37,918 bases of DNA, taken from contig JAICUU010000007.1 of assembly GCA_025935675.1 (NCBI GenBank), forward strand, positions 1 to 37,918, read 5' to 3'. Made by a program: the position numbers and the translations under genes. Below are positions 1 through 11,867 of this stretch, piece after piece; position 1 is the first letter of the stretch; each line of letters opens with the position of its first letter. The DNA comes from Burkholderiales bacterium. Its GTDB lineage: Bacteria; Pseudomonadota; Gammaproteobacteria; Burkholderiales; Casimicrobiaceae. The notes under the pieces are model-generated. The model was not told the origin of the DNA, searched no databases, and saw only the letters and a list, made by a program, of their open reading frames with translations.

Positions 1-606
1 GCGCGCCTGCGCGGTGTCGCCGAACGCGAAGCGGAACCACGCGGCCGTGAAGACGCCGTCGGGCGCGCTGCCGTCGGCGTGCTGCACGCTGCGGTAGCCG
101 ATCCGGTAGTCGGCCGGCGTGCGGACGCTGAACTCGCCGGCCCGTGACAGCACCTCGACGCGGACGACGTGCGGCCACGTCTCGTCGCCGTAGCAGCCGG
201 CGTTCATCGCCAGCGCGCCGCCGACGGTGCCCGGAATGCCGGCGAGGAATTCGCCGCGCGCGCCATGCTTGGCCGCGAAGCGCGCGAGCTTGGGCGACGC
301 CACGCCCGCCTCCGCATAGACGAGGCCGTCGGCGATCGCGAGCGCGCCGCCGGGGTTGTGCATGACCACCACCGCGCCGCGGATCCCGCCGTCGCGCACC
401 AGCACGTTGCTGCCGAGGCCGAGCACCGTGACCGGCATGTCGGCGGGCAAGCGGCGCAGGAATTCCGCGAGGTCGTCGCGGTCCGCGGGCTCGAACAGGA
501 TGTCGGCGGCGCCGCCCGCCTGCCACGTCGTGTGACGCGCGAGCGGCGCGTCGCGCGTGACGCGGCCGCGCAGCGATTCGAGGTGGCGGGCGTCGGCCAT
601 GTTCAT
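1..606 (-). CDS. murB: UDP-N-acetylenolpyruvoylglucosamine reductase MurB (3' part missing)
   Basis: Cytoplasmic flavoenzyme that reduces UDP-GlcNAc-enolpyruvate to UDP-MurNAc, the second committed step of peptidoglycan precursor synthesis. The window holds 202 codons, read leftward, with no stop before the edge. Visible are the FAD-binding segment with [10 protein letters not shown] near residue 65 and the [19 protein letters not shown] motif near residues 123-141, followed by YRIGYR, which is typical of MurB. The ATG at 606-604 overlaps the murC TGA as ATGA; a second in-frame ATG lies two codons later. The C-terminal portion is outside the window. Last visible gene of the mra/mur/fts operon; ddlB, ftsQ, ftsA and ftsZ would be expected further left by family gene order. 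Confidence 0.95.
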   Translation of the reverse strand, partial: MNMADARHLESLRGRVTRDAPLARHTTWQAGGAADILFEPADRDDLAEFLRRLPADMPVTVLGLGSNVLVRDGGIRGAVVVMHNPGGALAIADGLVYAEAGVASPKLARFAAKHGARGEFLAGIPGTVGGALAMNAGCYGDETWPHVVRVEVLSRAGEFSVRTPADYRIGYRSVQHADGSAPDGVFTAAWFRFAFGDTAQAR

Positions 607-1988
607 CGACCGCCCTTCGCGAGCGCCGCCGGCACCTGCCCGATCGAGCCCGCGCCCATCGTCAGCACGACGTCGCCGTCCTGGACGACGGTGGCGATCG
701 CGTTGGCGACCTCGCCGACGTCGTCGACGAACACCGGCTCGACCTTGCCGGCGACGCGCACGGCACGCGCCAGCGCGCGGCCGTCGGCGGCGACGATCGG
801 CGCCTCGCCGGCCGGGTAGACGTCGGTGAGTACCAGCGCGTCGGCGGTCGACAGCACGGCGACGAAGTCCTCGAAGAGATCGCGCGTGCGGGTGAAGCGA
901 TGCGGCTGGAATGCGAGCACGATGCGCCGTCCCGGAAATCCCGCGCGTGCGGCAGCGAGCACCGCCGACATCTCGGCCGGGTGGTGGCCGTAATCGTCGA
1001 TCAGCGTGTAGCGCGCGACACCCTGCACGAGCTCGCCGTGGCTCTGGAAGCGCCGGCCCACGCCCTTGAACTCGGCGAGCGCGCGCGCGATCGCGGCATC
1101 GGCGACGCCCGCCTCGCGGCCGACGGCGATCGCCGCCAGCGCGTTGCGCACGTTGTGCACGCCGGCGAGCGCCAGCTCGACCGCGAGGTCCGGCGATTTC
1201 GCCGCGCGCGCGACGAAGCGCATCCGCCCGCCGTCGTGGCGGATGTCCACGGCGCGCAGCATCGCATCGTCGGCGAGGCCGTAGGTGACGACCTGCTTCG
1301 CGAGCTGCGGCACGATCGCGCGCACGTTGGCGTCGTCGACGCACAGCACCGCGACGCCGTAGAACGGCATCCGCTGGACGAAATCGACGAACGCGCGCTC
1401 GAGACGCGCGTAGTCGTGGCCGTAAGTCTCCATGTGATCCTGGTCGATGTTCGTCACCACGGCGAGCACCGGCGTCAGGTACAGGAACGACGCGTCCGAT
1501 TCGTCGGCTTCGGCGACCAGGAACTCGCCGGAGCCCAATCGCGCGTTCGCGTCGGCGGCGAGGAGCCGGCCGCCGATGACGAACGTGGGGTCGAGGCCGC
1601 CTTCGGCGAGCACCGACGCGATGAGGCTCGTCGTCGTCGTCTTGCCGTGCGTGCCGGCCACCGCGATCCCCTGCTTCATCCGCATCAGCTCGGCCAGCAT
1701 CAGCGCGCGCGGCACGACCGGCACGCCGCGCTCACGCGCCGCGACGACCTCCGGGTTGTCGGCGGCGACCGCGGCCGACACGACGACGGCATCGGCGTCG
1801 GCGACGTTGCGCGCGGCATGGCCGATCGCGACGTTGACGCCGAGGCCCTCGAGGCGCCGCGTCGCCGCGGAGGCCGCGAGGTCGGAGCCGCTGACGCGAT
1901 AGCCCTGCGTCGCCAGAACCTCGGCGATGCCGCTCATGCCGGCGCCGCCGATGCCGACGAAGTGCACGCGCTTGACCTTGTGCTTCAT
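603..1988 (-). CDS. murC: UDP-N-acetylmuramate--L-alanine ligase MurC
   Basis: ATP-dependent ligase that adds L-alanine to UDP-MurNAc in the cytoplasm, the first amino acid of the stem peptide. It is 461 aa, normal for the family. The N-terminal UDP-binding fold shows [17 protein letters not shown] (residues about 9-25), the central ATPase domain carries [13 protein letters not shown] (about 110-122), and the C-terminal region has [10 protein letters not shown] and FQPHRFTRT, characteristic of MurC. The ATG at 1988 overlaps the murG TGA (ATGA), and its own TGA overlaps murB. A much longer upstream open frame exists but is the shadow of murG, so the [10 protein letters not shown] start is chosen. 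Confidence 0.97.
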   Translation of the reverse strand: MKHKVKRVHFVGIGGAGMSGIAEVLATQGYRVSGSDLAASAATRRLEGLGVNVAIGHAARNVADADAVVVSAAVAADNPEVVAARERGVPVVPRALMLAELMRMKQGIAVAGTHGKTTTTSLIASVLAEGGLDPTFVIGGRLLAADANARLGSGEFLVAEADESDASFLYLTPVLAVVTNIDQDHMETYGHDYARLERAFVDFVQRMPFYGVAVLCVDDANVRAIVPQLAKQVVTYGLADDAMLRAVDIRHDGGRMRFVARAAKSPDLAVELALAGVHNVRNALAAIAVGREAGVADAAIARALAEFKGVGRRFQSHGELVQGVARYTLIDDYGHHPAEMSAVLAAARAGFPGRRIVLAFQPHRFTRTRDLFEDFVAVLSTADALVLTDVYPAGEAPIVAADGRALARAVRVAGKVEPVFVDDVGEVANAIATVVQDGDVVLTMGAGSIGQVPAALAKGGR

Positions 1989-3049
1989 CGCGCCCCCGCC
2001 GCAAGGCAGGCCTCGGCGATGCGCACGGCGGCGTCGTGGCGGCCGACGGCGCGCGCCGCGACGGCCAGCGCGAGCGCGCGCTCGCGCGTCAGGCCGGCGA
2101 CGAGGTCGGCGAGCGTTGCCGCGTCGAGCCGGTCCTGCCTGATGCAGGTCGCGCCGCCCGCGTCGACGAGATAGCGCGCGTTCGCCGTCTGCTCGTCGGC
2201 GATCGCGCCGGGCAGCGGCACGATCAGCGCGCCGAGACCCACCGCGGCGAGCTCGGCCACCGTCAACGCACCGCCGCGGCAGACGACGAAGTCGGCCCAT
2301 GCGTAGCGCGCCGCCATGTCGTCGATGAACGCCACGCACTCCGCCTCGACGCCGTAGTGCGCATAGCGTTCGGCAAGCACCGCCTGGTGGCGCGCGCCGG
2401 CCTGGTGGACGACGCGCGGCCGACGCTCGACCGGAAGGCGCGCGAGCGCGGCAGGGACGCATTCGTTGAGCGCCTGCGCGCCGAGGCTGCCGCCGACGAC
2501 CAGGAGGCGCAGCGGGCCTTCGCGGCCGGCGAAGCGCTCGCCCGGCGGCGGCAGCGACACCATCTCGTCGCGCAGCGGGTTGCCGGTGAACTCGACGATA
2601 CGCCGGTGGCGGCCGCGGAACGCGTCGGGAAACCCCACCAGCAGCCGGTCGGCGCCGTATGCGAGGATGCGGTTGGCGAGACCCGCGATCGCGTTGGCCT
2701 CGTGCAGCAGCAGCGGCACGCGAGTCGCCGCGGTCATCAGCGCGCCGGGAAACGACGCGAAGCCGCCGAAGCCGATGACGACGTCCGGCTTGCGGCGCTT
2801 CAGCACGCGCGCGCTGGCGATGCACGCGGCGGCGAGCGCGAACGGCCCGAGCAGCAGCGTGCGCAAGCCCTTGCCGCGCACGCCGCGGAAGTCGAGGCCC
2901 TCGAAGTCGACGCCATGCTGCGGCACGAGCCGCGATTCCATCCCGCCGTGCGTGCCGAGCCAGAACACGCGCGCGCCGCGCGCCACCAGCTTGTGCGCGA
3001 CCGCGAGCCCCGGGAACACGTGGCCGCCGGTGCCGCCGGTGGTGATCAT
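1985..3049 (-). CDS. murG: UDP-GlcNAc:lipid I GlcNAc transferase MurG
   Basis: Membrane-associated glycosyltransferase that converts lipid I to lipid II at the inner face of the inner membrane. From the ATG at 3049 it is 354 aa and begins [14 protein letters not shown], the glycine-rich MurG N-terminus. Further motifs are [35 protein letters not shown] and the UDP-GlcNAc site [11 protein letters not shown]. The canonical sugar-site loop reads [14 protein letters not shown]. The start is ambiguous: an in-frame ATG at 3154 overlaps the ftsW stop (ATGA), as in the rest of the operon, but would add 35 residues encoded by a local duplication and repeat (3059-3172). Either start leaves the catalytic protein intact. 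Confidence 0.96.
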   Translation of the reverse strand: MITTGGTGGHVFPGLAVAHKLVARGARVFWLGTHGGMESRLVPQHGVDFEGLDFRGVRGKGLRTLLLGPFALAAACIASARVLKRRKPDVVIGFGGFASFPGALMTAATRVPLLLHEANAIAGLANRILAYGADRLLVGFPDAFRGRHRRIVEFTGNPLRDEMVSLPPPGERFAGREGPLRLLVVGGSLGAQALNECVPAALARLPVERRPRVVHQAGARHQAVLAERYAHYGVEAECVAFIDDMAARYAWADFVVCRGGALTVAELAAVGLGALIVPLPGAIADEQTANARYLVDAGGATCIRQDRLDAATLADLVAGLTRERALALAVAARAVGRHDAAVRIAEACLAAGAR

Positions 3050-3058
3050 CACCGTCGC

Positions 3059-3172
3059 CGGCCCTGCGGCGCTCAGGCAGTAATCCCCCGCAGCGCGCTG
3101 CGCGCGCCTCCCCCGAAGGGGGCGAGCGCCTTGGGACGGCCCTGCGGCGCTCATACGGTAAACCCCCGCAGC
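3059..3172 (-). repeat. In-frame 78-bp duplication with a small palindromic repeat at the ftsW-murG junction
   Basis: The 17-mer CGGCCCTGCGGCGCTCA occurs at 3059-3075 and again at 3137-3153, exactly 78 bp apart. Similarity continues on the high-coordinate side: GTAAACCCCCGCAGC in one copy against GTAATCCCCCGCAGC in the other. So the end of ftsW plus the first codons of murG appear twice. Between the copies lies a GC-rich palindromic core, CCCCCGAAGGGGG (3111-3123). 78 is a multiple of three and the stretch has no stop in the murG frame. A diverged relative of the same repeat is at 26869-26934. Confidence 0.75.
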
Positions 3173-4380
3173 AGCCGGCGATTCTCGTAGTCGATGCGCA
3201 GCAAGAGCGCGATCGCGACGCAGTTGGCGATGATGCCGCTGCCGCCGAACGACAGCAGTGGCAGCGTCAGGCCCTTGGTCGGCAGGAGGCCGACGTTGAC
3301 GCCGATATTGATGAACGCCTGCACGCCGATCCAGATGCCGATGCCTTGCGCGGCCAGCGCCGCGAATGGGCGCGACAGCCGCGCCGCCTGCCGTCCGATC
3401 GCGTAGGCGCGGTAGAGCACCCACACGAACAGCGCGATGACGACGGCGACGCCCGCGAAGCCGAGCTCCTCGCCGATCACGGCGAGCAGGAAATCGGTGT
3501 GCGCCTCCGGAAGATAGAGGAGCTTCTCGACGCTGGAGCCCAGCCCCACGCCGAAGATTTCGCCGCGGCCGAACGCGATCAGCGAGTGCGAGAGCTGGTA
3601 GCCCTTGCCGAGCGGGTCCGACCAGGGATCGACGAACGCCGTCAGCCGTTGCAACCGATACGGCGCGGCGACGAGGATCGCGCCGAGCGCGAACGGCAGG
3701 AGCGCCGACAGGCCGACGAACAGCCGCCAGTCGAGGCCGCCGAGGAACAGGATGCCGAAGCCGATCGCGACGATCACGACGAACGCCCCGAAGTCGGGCT
3801 CCATCAGCAACAGGCCGCCGGTCGCCGCCATCACGACGAACAGCGGCAGGAAGCCGCGCACGAGCGTCTGACGCAGCGGCTGCTCGGCATGCAGGAACGC
3901 GGCCTTGCGCACCGCGTAGCTCGCCGCGTACAGCACGGCTGCGAGCTTCATGAATTCGGACGGCTGAAGGTTGACGACGACCAGCGGCAGCCAGCGCCGC
4001 GAGCCGTTGACGCTCTTGCCGATGCCGGGCACCAGCACCAGCACGAGCAGCACGCTCGCCGCCATGAACGCCCACGGCGCGAGCCATTCCCAGGCCTTGA
4101 CCGGCACCTGGAACGCGATCGCCGCGATGCCGGCGCCGAGCGCCAGGAAGAGTGCATGGCGCGCGAGGAAGTACCACGTCCGGTAACCGGTGTACGACGA
4201 CGCCTCGGCGCTGGCGATCGACGCCGAGTACACCATCACGAGCCCGAACGCGAGCAGCAGGATCGTCGCCCACGCCAGCGAGACGTCGTAGGCGAGCATC
4301 GCGCGCGGATGGCGCGCCGCGTCGCGCGCCGCGGCGCGGCGCGGCGCGAGGGCGGCGGTCTCGACGACGCGGTTACGCAT
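3151..4380 (-). CDS. ftsW: Lipid II polymerase FtsW (SEDS family)
   Basis: Polytopic inner-membrane glycosyltransferase of the SEDS family that polymerises lipid II at the septum together with FtsI. It is 409 aa, with about ten hydrophobic segments. Diagnostic stretches are [28 protein letters not shown] reduced to its core [20 protein letters not shown], then VIGEELGF, and the C-terminal [14 protein letters not shown] roughly 30-residue cytoplasmic N-terminus rich in Ala and Arg precedes the first membrane segment. The ATG at 4380 lies 8 bp inside the murD 3' end, consistent with translational coupling. A longer in-frame extension upstream is murD shadow. The stop at 3151 sits inside the local duplication described at 3059-3172. 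Confidence 0.96.
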   Translation of the reverse strand: MRNRVVETAALAPRRAAARDAARHPRAMLAYDVSLAWATILLLAFGLVMVYSASIASAEASSYTGYRTWYFLARHALFLALGAGIAAIAFQVPVKAWEWLAPWAFMAASVLLVLVLVPGIGKSVNGSRRWLPLVVVNLQPSEFMKLAAVLYAASYAVRKAAFLHAEQPLRQTLVRGFLPLFVVMAATGGLLLMEPDFGAFVVIVAIGFGILFLGGLDWRLFVGLSALLPFALGAILVAAPYRLQRLTAFVDPWSDPLGKGYQLSHSLIAFGRGEIFGVGLGSSVEKLLYLPEAHTDFLLAVIGEELGFAGVAVVIALFVWVLYRAYAIGRQAARLSRPFAALAAQGIGIWIGVQAFINIGVNVGLLPTKGLTLPLLSFGGSGIIANCVAIALLLRIDYENRRLLRGFTV

Positions 4381-5749
4381 GTGCCGCCTCCGCGAGACCC
4401 GTGCGCACGAGCTCGGCAAAGCGCTCGCCGCGCGCTTCGTAGTTGGCGAACTGGTCGAGGCTCGCGCACGCCGGCGACAGCAGCACGACGTCGCCGTCCT
4501 GCGCGAGCGCCAGCGCACGCCCAACCGCACGCTCGAGCGTGCCGAGCGACTCGACCGCGGCGGGGGAGCCCGCGAGCGCGCGCTCGAGGATCGGCGCGTC
4601 GCGGCCGATCAGGAGCACCGCGCGGCAGTGCGCGTCCACGGCAGGCTTGAGCGGCGTGAAGCCCTGTCCCTTGCCGTCACCGCCCGCGATCAGGATCACC
4701 GGGCGCGTGCTGCCGGCGAGCGCGGCTTCGGTCGCCGCCACCGTCGTCGCCTTGGAATCGTCGATGAACGTGACGCCGCGTGCATCGGCGACCGCCTGCA
4801 TCCGGTGCGGCAGTCCGCCGAACGCCTTCAGCGCGTCGATCACCGGCGTGCGAATGCGCGCCACCGCCGCGGTCAGCGCGAGCGCGGCGAGCGCGTTCTG
4901 CGCGTTGTGGCGGCCGTGCAGCGCGAGTGCGCGCGCCGGCAGCAAAAGCTCGCCGCCGCGCGCGAGCCATTCGCCGCCCGCACGCGGCACGAGGCCCCAT
5001 TCCTCCTCGCTTTGCGGCACCGACGCGCCGAACGTCTGCACGGTGTCGCCGCGCCGGCGCATCAGCCGGACGACGGGATCGTCGCGGTTGAGGATCGCGA
5101 CGTTGCAATGCGCGAGGATGCGCGCCTTCGCCGCGGCGTAGTCGGCGAGTCCCGCGTAGCGGTCGAGGTGGTTGGCGCTGACGTTGAGCACCGCTGCCGC
5201 GGCGAGCTTGAGCGACCCGGTCGTCTCGAGCTGGTAGCTCGACAGCTCGAGCACGAAGAGGTCGGGCCAGGGCGCGCCCTCCTCGATGCCGGCGAGCGTG
5301 TCGAGCACCGGCGTGCCGATGTTGCCGGCGACGCGCGTCGCGAGCCCCGCCGCGCGCGCCAGCGCGCCGGTCAGCGCGGTGGTCGTGGTCTTGCCGTTGG
5401 TGCCGGTGATCGCCAGCACTTTCTGCTGCGGAGGCAGCGCGCGTGCGAAGAGCTCGACGTCGCCGACGAGGTCGACGCCGCGCGCCACCGCCTCGACGAT
5501 GGCCGGGTGGTCCTTCGGCACGCCCGGACTGATCGCGATCATCTCGGCGCCGGCGAACGTCGCCGCGTCGAACGCGCCGGTCGCGAGCGGCACGTCGGGC
5601 AGCTCCTCGGCGAGCGCCGGCGGCGGATCGCTGCGCGAATCGGCGACGCGCACGCGCGCGCCGTGGCGCTTCAGCCAGCGCACCAGCGAGCGGCCGGTGA
5701 GCCCTGCGCCGAGCACGACGACGTCGCGGTTGCGCACGCCGGCGCTCAC
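4373..5749 (-). CDS. murD: UDP-N-acetylmuramoyl-L-alanine--D-glutamate ligase MurD
   Basis: Cytoplasmic ATP-dependent ligase that adds D-glutamate to UDP-MurNAc-L-Ala. It is 458 aa. The N-terminal domain has [17 protein letters not shown], the central domain the P-loop [17 protein letters not shown] (near residue 114), then [10 protein letters not shown], and the C-terminal domain [13 protein letters not shown], which is the MurD signature. The start is a GTG at 5749: a Shine-Dalgarno-like AAGAGG lies 8 bases upstream, and the nearby ATG is out of frame and stops at once. It follows mraY after a 37-bp gap, one of the few gaps in this operon, and its TAA overlaps the ftsW start. Confidence 0.96.
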   Translation of the reverse strand: MSAGVRNRDVVVLGAGLTGRSLVRWLKRHGARVRVADSRSDPPPALAEELPDVPLATGAFDAATFAGAEMIAISPGVPKDHPAIVEAVARGVDLVGDVELFARALPPQQKVLAITGTNGKTTTTALTGALARAAGLATRVAGNIGTPVLDTLAGIEEGAPWPDLFVLELSSYQLETTGSLKLAAAAVLNVSANHLDRYAGLADYAAAKARILAHCNVAILNRDDPVVRLMRRRGDTVQTFGASVPQSEEEWGLVPRAGGEWLARGGELLLPARALALHGRHNAQNALAALALTAAVARIRTPVIDALKAFGGLPHRMQAVADARGVTFIDDSKATTVAATEAALAGSTRPVILIAGGDGKGQGFTPLKPAVDAHCRAVLLIGRDAPILERALAGSPAAVESLGTLERAVGRALALAQDGDVVLLSPACASLDQFANYEARGERFAELVRTGLAEAAHA

Positions 5750-5786
5750 GGCATTGGCCTCTTCACATCGCGTCCGGCGATCGCGC

Positions 5787-6938
5787 TCATCGCAGCTTCA
5801 GCGTGGAAAGGCCGACCAGCACGAGCAGCATCGTGATGATCCAGAAGCGCACGACGACCTGGTTCTCCTTCCAGCCCTTCAATTCGAAATGGTGGTGGAT
5901 CGGCGCCATGCGGAACACGCGCCGGCCGGTCAGCTTGAACGACGCCACCTGCACGATCACCGACAGCGTCTCGACGACGAACACGCCGCCCATGATGCAA
6001 AGCACGATCTCCTGGCGCACGACGACCGCGATCGCGCCGAGCGCGCCGCCCAGCGCCAGCGCGCCGACGTCGCCCATGAACACTTCCGCCGGGTAGGCGT
6101 TGAACCACAGGAAGCCGAGGCCCGCACCGGCGATCGCGCCGCAGATCACGGCGAGCTCGCCCGCGCCGGGGATGTACGGGAACTGCAGGTAGCGCGCGAA
6201 CACGGCGTTGCCGGTGACGTATGCGAACACGCCGAGCGCCGCGCCGATCATCACCGTCGGCATGATCGCGAGGCCGTCGAGCCCGTCGGTCAGGTTGACT
6301 GCGTTGCTGGTGCCGACGATGACGAACCACGACAGCGCGATGAAGCCGACGATGCCGAGCGGATAGCTGACCGTCTTGACGAACGGCACGATCAGGTCGG
6401 CGCGCGGCGACAGCGCGGCCGAGAAGCCCGAGCTCGCCCAGTCCGCGAACAGCCGCCAGAACTGCGCGTTGCCGGGCGCGGAGATCGAGAACGCGAGGTA
6501 CGTCGCGGCGACGAGCCCGATCACCGACAGCGCGACGAACTTGGCGCGCGCCGACAGCCCGCGCGGATTGCGGTGGACGACCTTGCGATAGTCGTCGATC
6601 CAGCCGACGGCGCCGAAGCCCGCGGTGACGAGCAGCACCACCCAGACGAAGCGGTTGGTGAGGTCGCCCCACAGCAGCGTCGTGACGACGATCGACACGA
6701 TGATGAGCGCGCCACCCATCGTCGGCGTGCCGGCCTTGGTGAGGTGCGTCTGCGGGCCGTCGTCGCGCACCGCCTGGCCGATCTTCATCCGCGTGAGCCA
6801 CGTGATCATCCGCGGGCCGACGACGAACGAGATCACCAGCGCCGTCATGCAGCCGAACACCGCGCGCAGCGTGATGTATCCGATGACGTTGAGCGCGCGC
6901 AGGTCGCGCGCGTAGTGGTCGGCGAGCCACAGCAGCAT
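5787..6938 (-). CDS. mraY: Phospho-N-acetylmuramoyl-pentapeptide transferase MraY
   Basis: Integral membrane enzyme that transfers phospho-MurNAc-pentapeptide onto undecaprenyl phosphate to make lipid I. It is 383 aa with about ten hydrophobic helices. Signature segments are [18 protein letters not shown] (near 60-77), the catalytic loop [13 protein letters not shown], the Mg-binding [12 protein letters not shown], and the late [12 protein letters not shown] motif. All expected aspartates are present. The ATG at 6938 follows the murF TGA by two bases. Start and length fit the family without adjustment. Confidence 0.97.
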   Translation of the reverse strand: MLLWLADHYARDLRALNVIGYITLRAVFGCMTALVISFVVGPRMITWLTRMKIGQAVRDDGPQTHLTKAGTPTMGGALIIVSIVVTTLLWGDLTNRFVWVVLLVTAGFGAVGWIDDYRKVVHRNPRGLSARAKFVALSVIGLVAATYLAFSISAPGNAQFWRLFADWASSGFSAALSPRADLIVPFVKTVSYPLGIVGFIALSWFVIVGTSNAVNLTDGLDGLAIMPTVMIGAALGVFAYVTGNAVFARYLQFPYIPGAGELAVICGAIAGAGLGFLWFNAYPAEVFMGDVGALALGGALGAIAVVVRQEIVLCIMGGVFVVETLSVIVQVASFKLTGRRVFRMAPIHHHFELKGWKENQVVVRFWIITMLLVLVGLSTLKLR

Positions 6939-6940
6939 TG

Positions 6941-8316
6941 TCAGTGGCCCTTGTCGAGCGGCGGCTCGCCCATCAGCGCGGCGACCACGCGCTCCATGCG
7001 CATGAACCGCGAGCCCTTGACGAGCACCGTCGCATCGCCCTCGAGCGCCGGCGCGAGCGCCGCGACGAGCGCGTCGAGGTCGTCGAAGTGCGCGGCCTGG
7101 GCGCCGAACGCGAGCACCGACTCGCGCGCGAGCGTGCCGGTCGCGTACAACCGGTCGACGCCGGCGACGCGCGCGTACTCGCCGATCTCGCGGTGGAACG
7201 CCGGCCCTTGCAAGCCCACCTCGCCCATGTCGCCCAGCACCAGCACGCGGCGTCCGCGGGCGCGCGCGAGCACGTCGATGCCCTCGCGCACCGAGTCGGG
7301 ATTGGCGTTGTAAGTGTCGTCGATGACGATCGCCCCGCCTTGCGCGCGGCGTACCGCGAGGCGGCCGCCGACCGCGCGGAATGCCTCGAGCCCGCGCACG
7401 ATCGCCTTGGCGTCGACGCCCGCGGCATGCGCGGCCGCGGCGGCGGCGAGCGCGTTACGCACCATCGCCATGCCGGGCGCTGCGAGCCGCACGCGCAGCG
7501 TCTCGCCGTCGAGGTGGAGGTCGACGTCGCTGCCGTCGACGCCGAGCGCGATCAGGCTGCCACGCACATCCGCGTCGGCGTCGATGCCGAAGCTCAGGAC
7601 CTCGACGCCGGCGCGCGTGGCGGCGCTGCGCCATACCCGCGCATAGGCGTCGTCGGCATTGATCACCGCGACGCCGGTTCCGCGCGGCAGCGCGGCGATC
7701 GCGTCGGCGTGCTCGGCGGCGACCTCGGCGACGGTCTTCATGAACTCCTGGTGCTCGCGCTGCGCGTTGTTGACGAGCGCGATCGTCGGTTGCGCGACGG
7801 CTGCGAGCTCGCGCGTCTCGCCGCGGTGGTTCATGCCGAGCTCGATCACCGCCGCGCGGTGCGACGCACGCAGCCCGAGCAGCGTCTGCGGCAGGCCGAT
7901 CGCGTTGTTCTGGTTGCCTCGCGTCGCCAGCACCGCGTCGTCGCCGTGCTGCGCGCGCAGGATCGACGCCGTCATCTCCTTGACCGTCGTCTTGCCGTTG
8001 CTGCCGGTGACGACGACGAGCGGCAGCGCGAAGCGCCGGCGCCAGCCGCTCGCCAGCGCGGCGAGCGCGGCACGCGTGTCCTCGACCGCTACGAGGTTGC
8101 CGCCGAGCGCCGCGTGCGCCTCGTCGACCATCGCCGCCGACGCGCCGTTGGCGAGCGCCGTCGCGACGAAGTCGTGGCCATCGAAGCGCTCGCCGTGGAT
8201 CGCCACGAAGAGATCGCCGGTGCGCAGCGCGCGCGAGTCGGTCGTGACGCGGCGGAACATCGCGTTGGCGCCGAGGCGCCGGCCTCCGGTCATTTGCGCG
8301 GCGGTGGACGTGTCCA

Positions 8317-8320
<4 letters not shown>
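6941..8320 (-). CDS. murF: UDP-MurNAc-tripeptide--D-alanyl-D-alanine ligase MurF
   Basis: ATP-dependent cytoplasmic ligase that adds D-Ala-D-Ala to the UDP-MurNAc tripeptide, completing the soluble precursor. It is 459 aa. It shows [14 protein letters not shown] near the N-terminus, the P-loop [25 protein letters not shown], and [15 protein letters not shown], the MurF-specific version of the central motif. The ATG at 8320 overlaps the murE TGA (ATGA); a second ATG follows directly. Its own TGA is 2 bp from mraY. Position between murE and mraY is the classical order. Confidence 0.97.
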
Positions 8321-9777
<1,457 letters not shown>

Positions 9778-9799
9778 GAAAGTCGTCCCGGCGCGCACA

Positions 9800-11533
9800 T
9801 CAGGTCTCTTCCCTGACCCGCTGGTCCTCGGGCGGCAGCACGACGTTGCCGACGGGCGCGTCGGTGGGCACGCCGAGCATCCGCAGCGCGCCGCCCATCA
9901 CCGCCGAGAACACCGGCGCGGCGACGTCGCCGCCGTAGTAGCTCGATGCCTCCGGCTCGTCGATCATCACCGCGACGACGAGCCGCGGATTGGACACCGG
10001 CGCGAAGCCGACGAACGACGCCACGTACTTGTCGGTATAGACGCCGCCCTGCAGCTTGTGCGCGGTGCCGGTCTTGCCGGCCACGCGATAGCCCGCGATC
10101 TGCGCGCGCGGCGCAGTGCCGCCGGGCTGCGTCACCATCTCGAGCATGTGGCGCACTTCGGCGGCCGTCTTCGGCTTCACGACCGGCACGCCCGCGACGG
10201 CGCCGTCGGTCTTGAGCATCGTGATGGGCTTGAGCTCGCCGTCGGTCGCGAAGATCGTGTAGGCGCGCGCGAGCTGCACGAGCGTCACGGAGATGCCGTG
10301 CCCGTAGCTGATCGTCGCCTGCTCGATCGGCTTCCACGTCTTCGCGGGGCGCAGGCGTCCCGACACCTCGCCGGGGAAGCCGGTGCGCGGCAGCGCGCCG
10401 AATCCCGCCTCCGACAGCGTCTGCCACATCGTCGTCGCCGGCAGCTGCAGCGCGATCCGCGCCGCGCCGATGTTCGACGACTTCTGGATCACCTGCTCGA
10501 CGGTCAGCGTGCCCTCGCGGTGCGCGTCGTGGATCGTGCGCCCGCCGATCGTCATCACGCCGCCGTTGGTGTCGATCGGCGTGTCGGGCCGCACCTTGCC
10601 GGCGTCGAGCGCGGCGGCGATCGTGAACGGCTTCAGCGTCGAGCCCGGCTCGAACACGTCGGTCAGCGCGCGGTTGCGCATCCGGTCGCGCGCACCGCGC
10701 TCGCGGCTGTTGGGGTTGTACGTCGGCATGTTGGCGAGCGCGAGGATCTCGCCGGTCTTGACGTCGATCATCACGAGCCCGCCGGCGCGCGCCTTGTTCG
10801 CCTCGACCGCCGCCTTGAGCTCGCGGTAAGCGACGTACTGGAGGCGCGAGTCGATCGCGAGCGCGAGGTCGCGGCCTTCCTGCGGCGCGCGGATCGACGC
10901 CACGTCCTCGACGGCGTCGCCGCGGCGGTTGACGATCACCCGGCGGCTGCCGGGCACGCCGGCGAGCCACGCCTGCTGCGAGAGCTCCATGCCTTCCTGG
11001 CCGACGTCGCGGTCGCCGGTGAAGCCGACGATGTGCGCGGTCACCTCGCCGCCCGGGTAGTACCGGCGGTACGCGTTCTCGTCGTTGAGGCCGTGGATGC
11101 CGAGTGCGAGCGCGCGCTCGCTCGTCTCCGGCGACACCTCCTTGGCGAGGTAGACGAAATCGTCGGCGCTCGCGACGCGCTTCTTCAGCGCCTGCGGCGT
11201 CGTGGCGAGGATGCGCGCGAGCGAGGCGAGCTGTGCCGGCGTCGCGTCGAACTGCGCCGGGAACGCCCACAGCGACTTGACGGGCGTGGAGATCGCGAGC
11301 GGGCTGCCGAAGCGGTCGAGGATGCGGCCGCGGTGCGCCGCCACCTCGATCGCGCGCGAATACCGCGCGGCGCCTCGCTGCTGCAGGAAGTCGTTGTCGA
11401 CCACCTGCAGGTAGAGCGCGCGGCCGGCGAGCACCGCGAACGCGACGCCGAGCAGCGCGAACGCCACCGTCGCGCGCGAGCGCGGCAGCACCGGCGCAGG
11501 CTTCGCGGCGCGCGAAGGCGAGGTGCGCGTCAC
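9800..11533 (-). CDS. ftsI: Septal peptidoglycan transpeptidase FtsI (PBP3)
   Basis: Class B penicillin-binding protein that crosslinks septal peptidoglycan with FtsW. It is 577 aa: a short cytoplasmic tail, one membrane anchor (about residues 22-44, ATVAFALLGVAFAVLAGRAL), a pedestal domain with AHRGRILDRFGSPLA, and a transpeptidase domain. The catalytic motifs are all present: GSTLKP with the nucleophile Ser298, SSN in QKSSNIGAA, and KTG in VAGKTGTAHK. The start is a GTG at 11533 with GGAGG eight bases upstream. It overlaps by GTGA the stop of a 22-codon ORF (11530-11598) that bridges the gap to ftsL. Confidence 0.96.
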   Translation of the reverse strand: MTRTSPSRAAKPAPVLPRSRATVAFALLGVAFAVLAGRALYLQVVDNDFLQQRGAARYSRAIEVAAHRGRILDRFGSPLAISTPVKSLWAFPAQFDATPAQLASLARILATTPQALKKRVASADDFVYLAKEVSPETSERALALGIHGLNDENAYRRYYPGGEVTAHIVGFTGDRDVGQEGMELSQQAWLAGVPGSRRVIVNRRGDAVEDVASIRAPQEGRDLALAIDSRLQYVAYRELKAAVEANKARAGGLVMIDVKTGEILALANMPTYNPNSRERGARDRMRNRALTDVFEPGSTLKPFTIAAALDAGKVRPDTPIDTNGGVMTIGGRTIHDAHREGTLTVEQVIQKSSNIGAARIALQLPATTMWQTLSEAGFGALPRTGFPGEVSGRLRPAKTWKPIEQATISYGHGISVTLVQLARAYTIFATDGELKPITMLKTDGAVAGVPVVKPKTAAEVRHMLEMVTQPGGTAPRAQIAGYRVAGKTGTAHKLQGGVYTDKYVASFVGFAPVSNPRLVVAVMIDEPEASSYYGGDVAAPVFSAVMGGALRMLGVPTDAPVGNVVLPPEDQRVREET

Positions 11534-11598
11534 TGCGCGATCCTCCGCGCCTCGCGCACCGGCGCCGAATCGCGACCGGCGTGGCGCAGTGCGCTCAT
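11530..11598 (-). CDS. Possible 22-aa coupling peptide between ftsL and ftsI
   Basis: A tiny [23 protein letters not shown] plus two further residues. Its ATG overlaps the ftsL TGA as ATGA, and its TGA overlaps the ftsI GTG as GTGA. A GGGAG lies 7 bases before its ATG. It therefore fills the only gap between ftsL and ftsI with continuous translation. It is Arg-rich, has no membrane segment, and resembles nothing I recognise. It may exist only to carry ribosomes to ftsI, or it may be chance in GC-rich DNA. It is in a different frame from ftsI, so it is not simply an ftsI N-terminal extension. Confidence 0.35.
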   Translation of the reverse strand: MSALRHAGRDSAPVREARRIAQ

Positions 11599-11867
11599 CG
11601 CGCCGCTCCCGTCGTCACCACCTCGATGCGCGACGCATCGGGCAGCTGCATCTTGAGGTTCTCGCGCGCGATCTTCTCGACGCGCGCCGGCATCCCCCAC
11701 GTCGACTGCTCGAGCAGGAGCTTGCCGTACTCGACGTCGTACGCGCGCCCCTCCGCCTGCGCGCGCTCGAGCGTGACGAAGAGCTTGCGCGACTGGTGGC
11801 GCGCGGTGATCAGCGACAGCGCGCACGCGACGAGCACCGCGAGCAGCACGAGGTTGACGCGCGTCAT
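11595..11867 (-). CDS. ftsL: Cell division protein FtsL
   Basis: Small bitopic division protein that forms a complex with FtsB and FtsQ and helps activate FtsWI. It is 90 aa, as expected. Residues about 4-21 ([18 protein letters not shown]) form a single membrane segment, followed by a heptad-like periplasmic coiled coil ([20 protein letters not shown]). The sequence [12 protein letters not shown] followed by [13 protein letters not shown] is typical of beta- and gammaproteobacterial FtsL. The ATG at 11867 overlaps the rsmH TGA (ATGA). Primary sequence conservation is low in this family, but position between rsmH and ftsI makes the call secure. Confidence 0.93.
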   Translation of the reverse strand: MTRVNLVLLAVLVACALSLITARHQSRKLFVTLERAQAEGRAYDVEYGKLLLEQSTWGMPARVEKIARENLKMQLPDASRIEVVTTGAAR

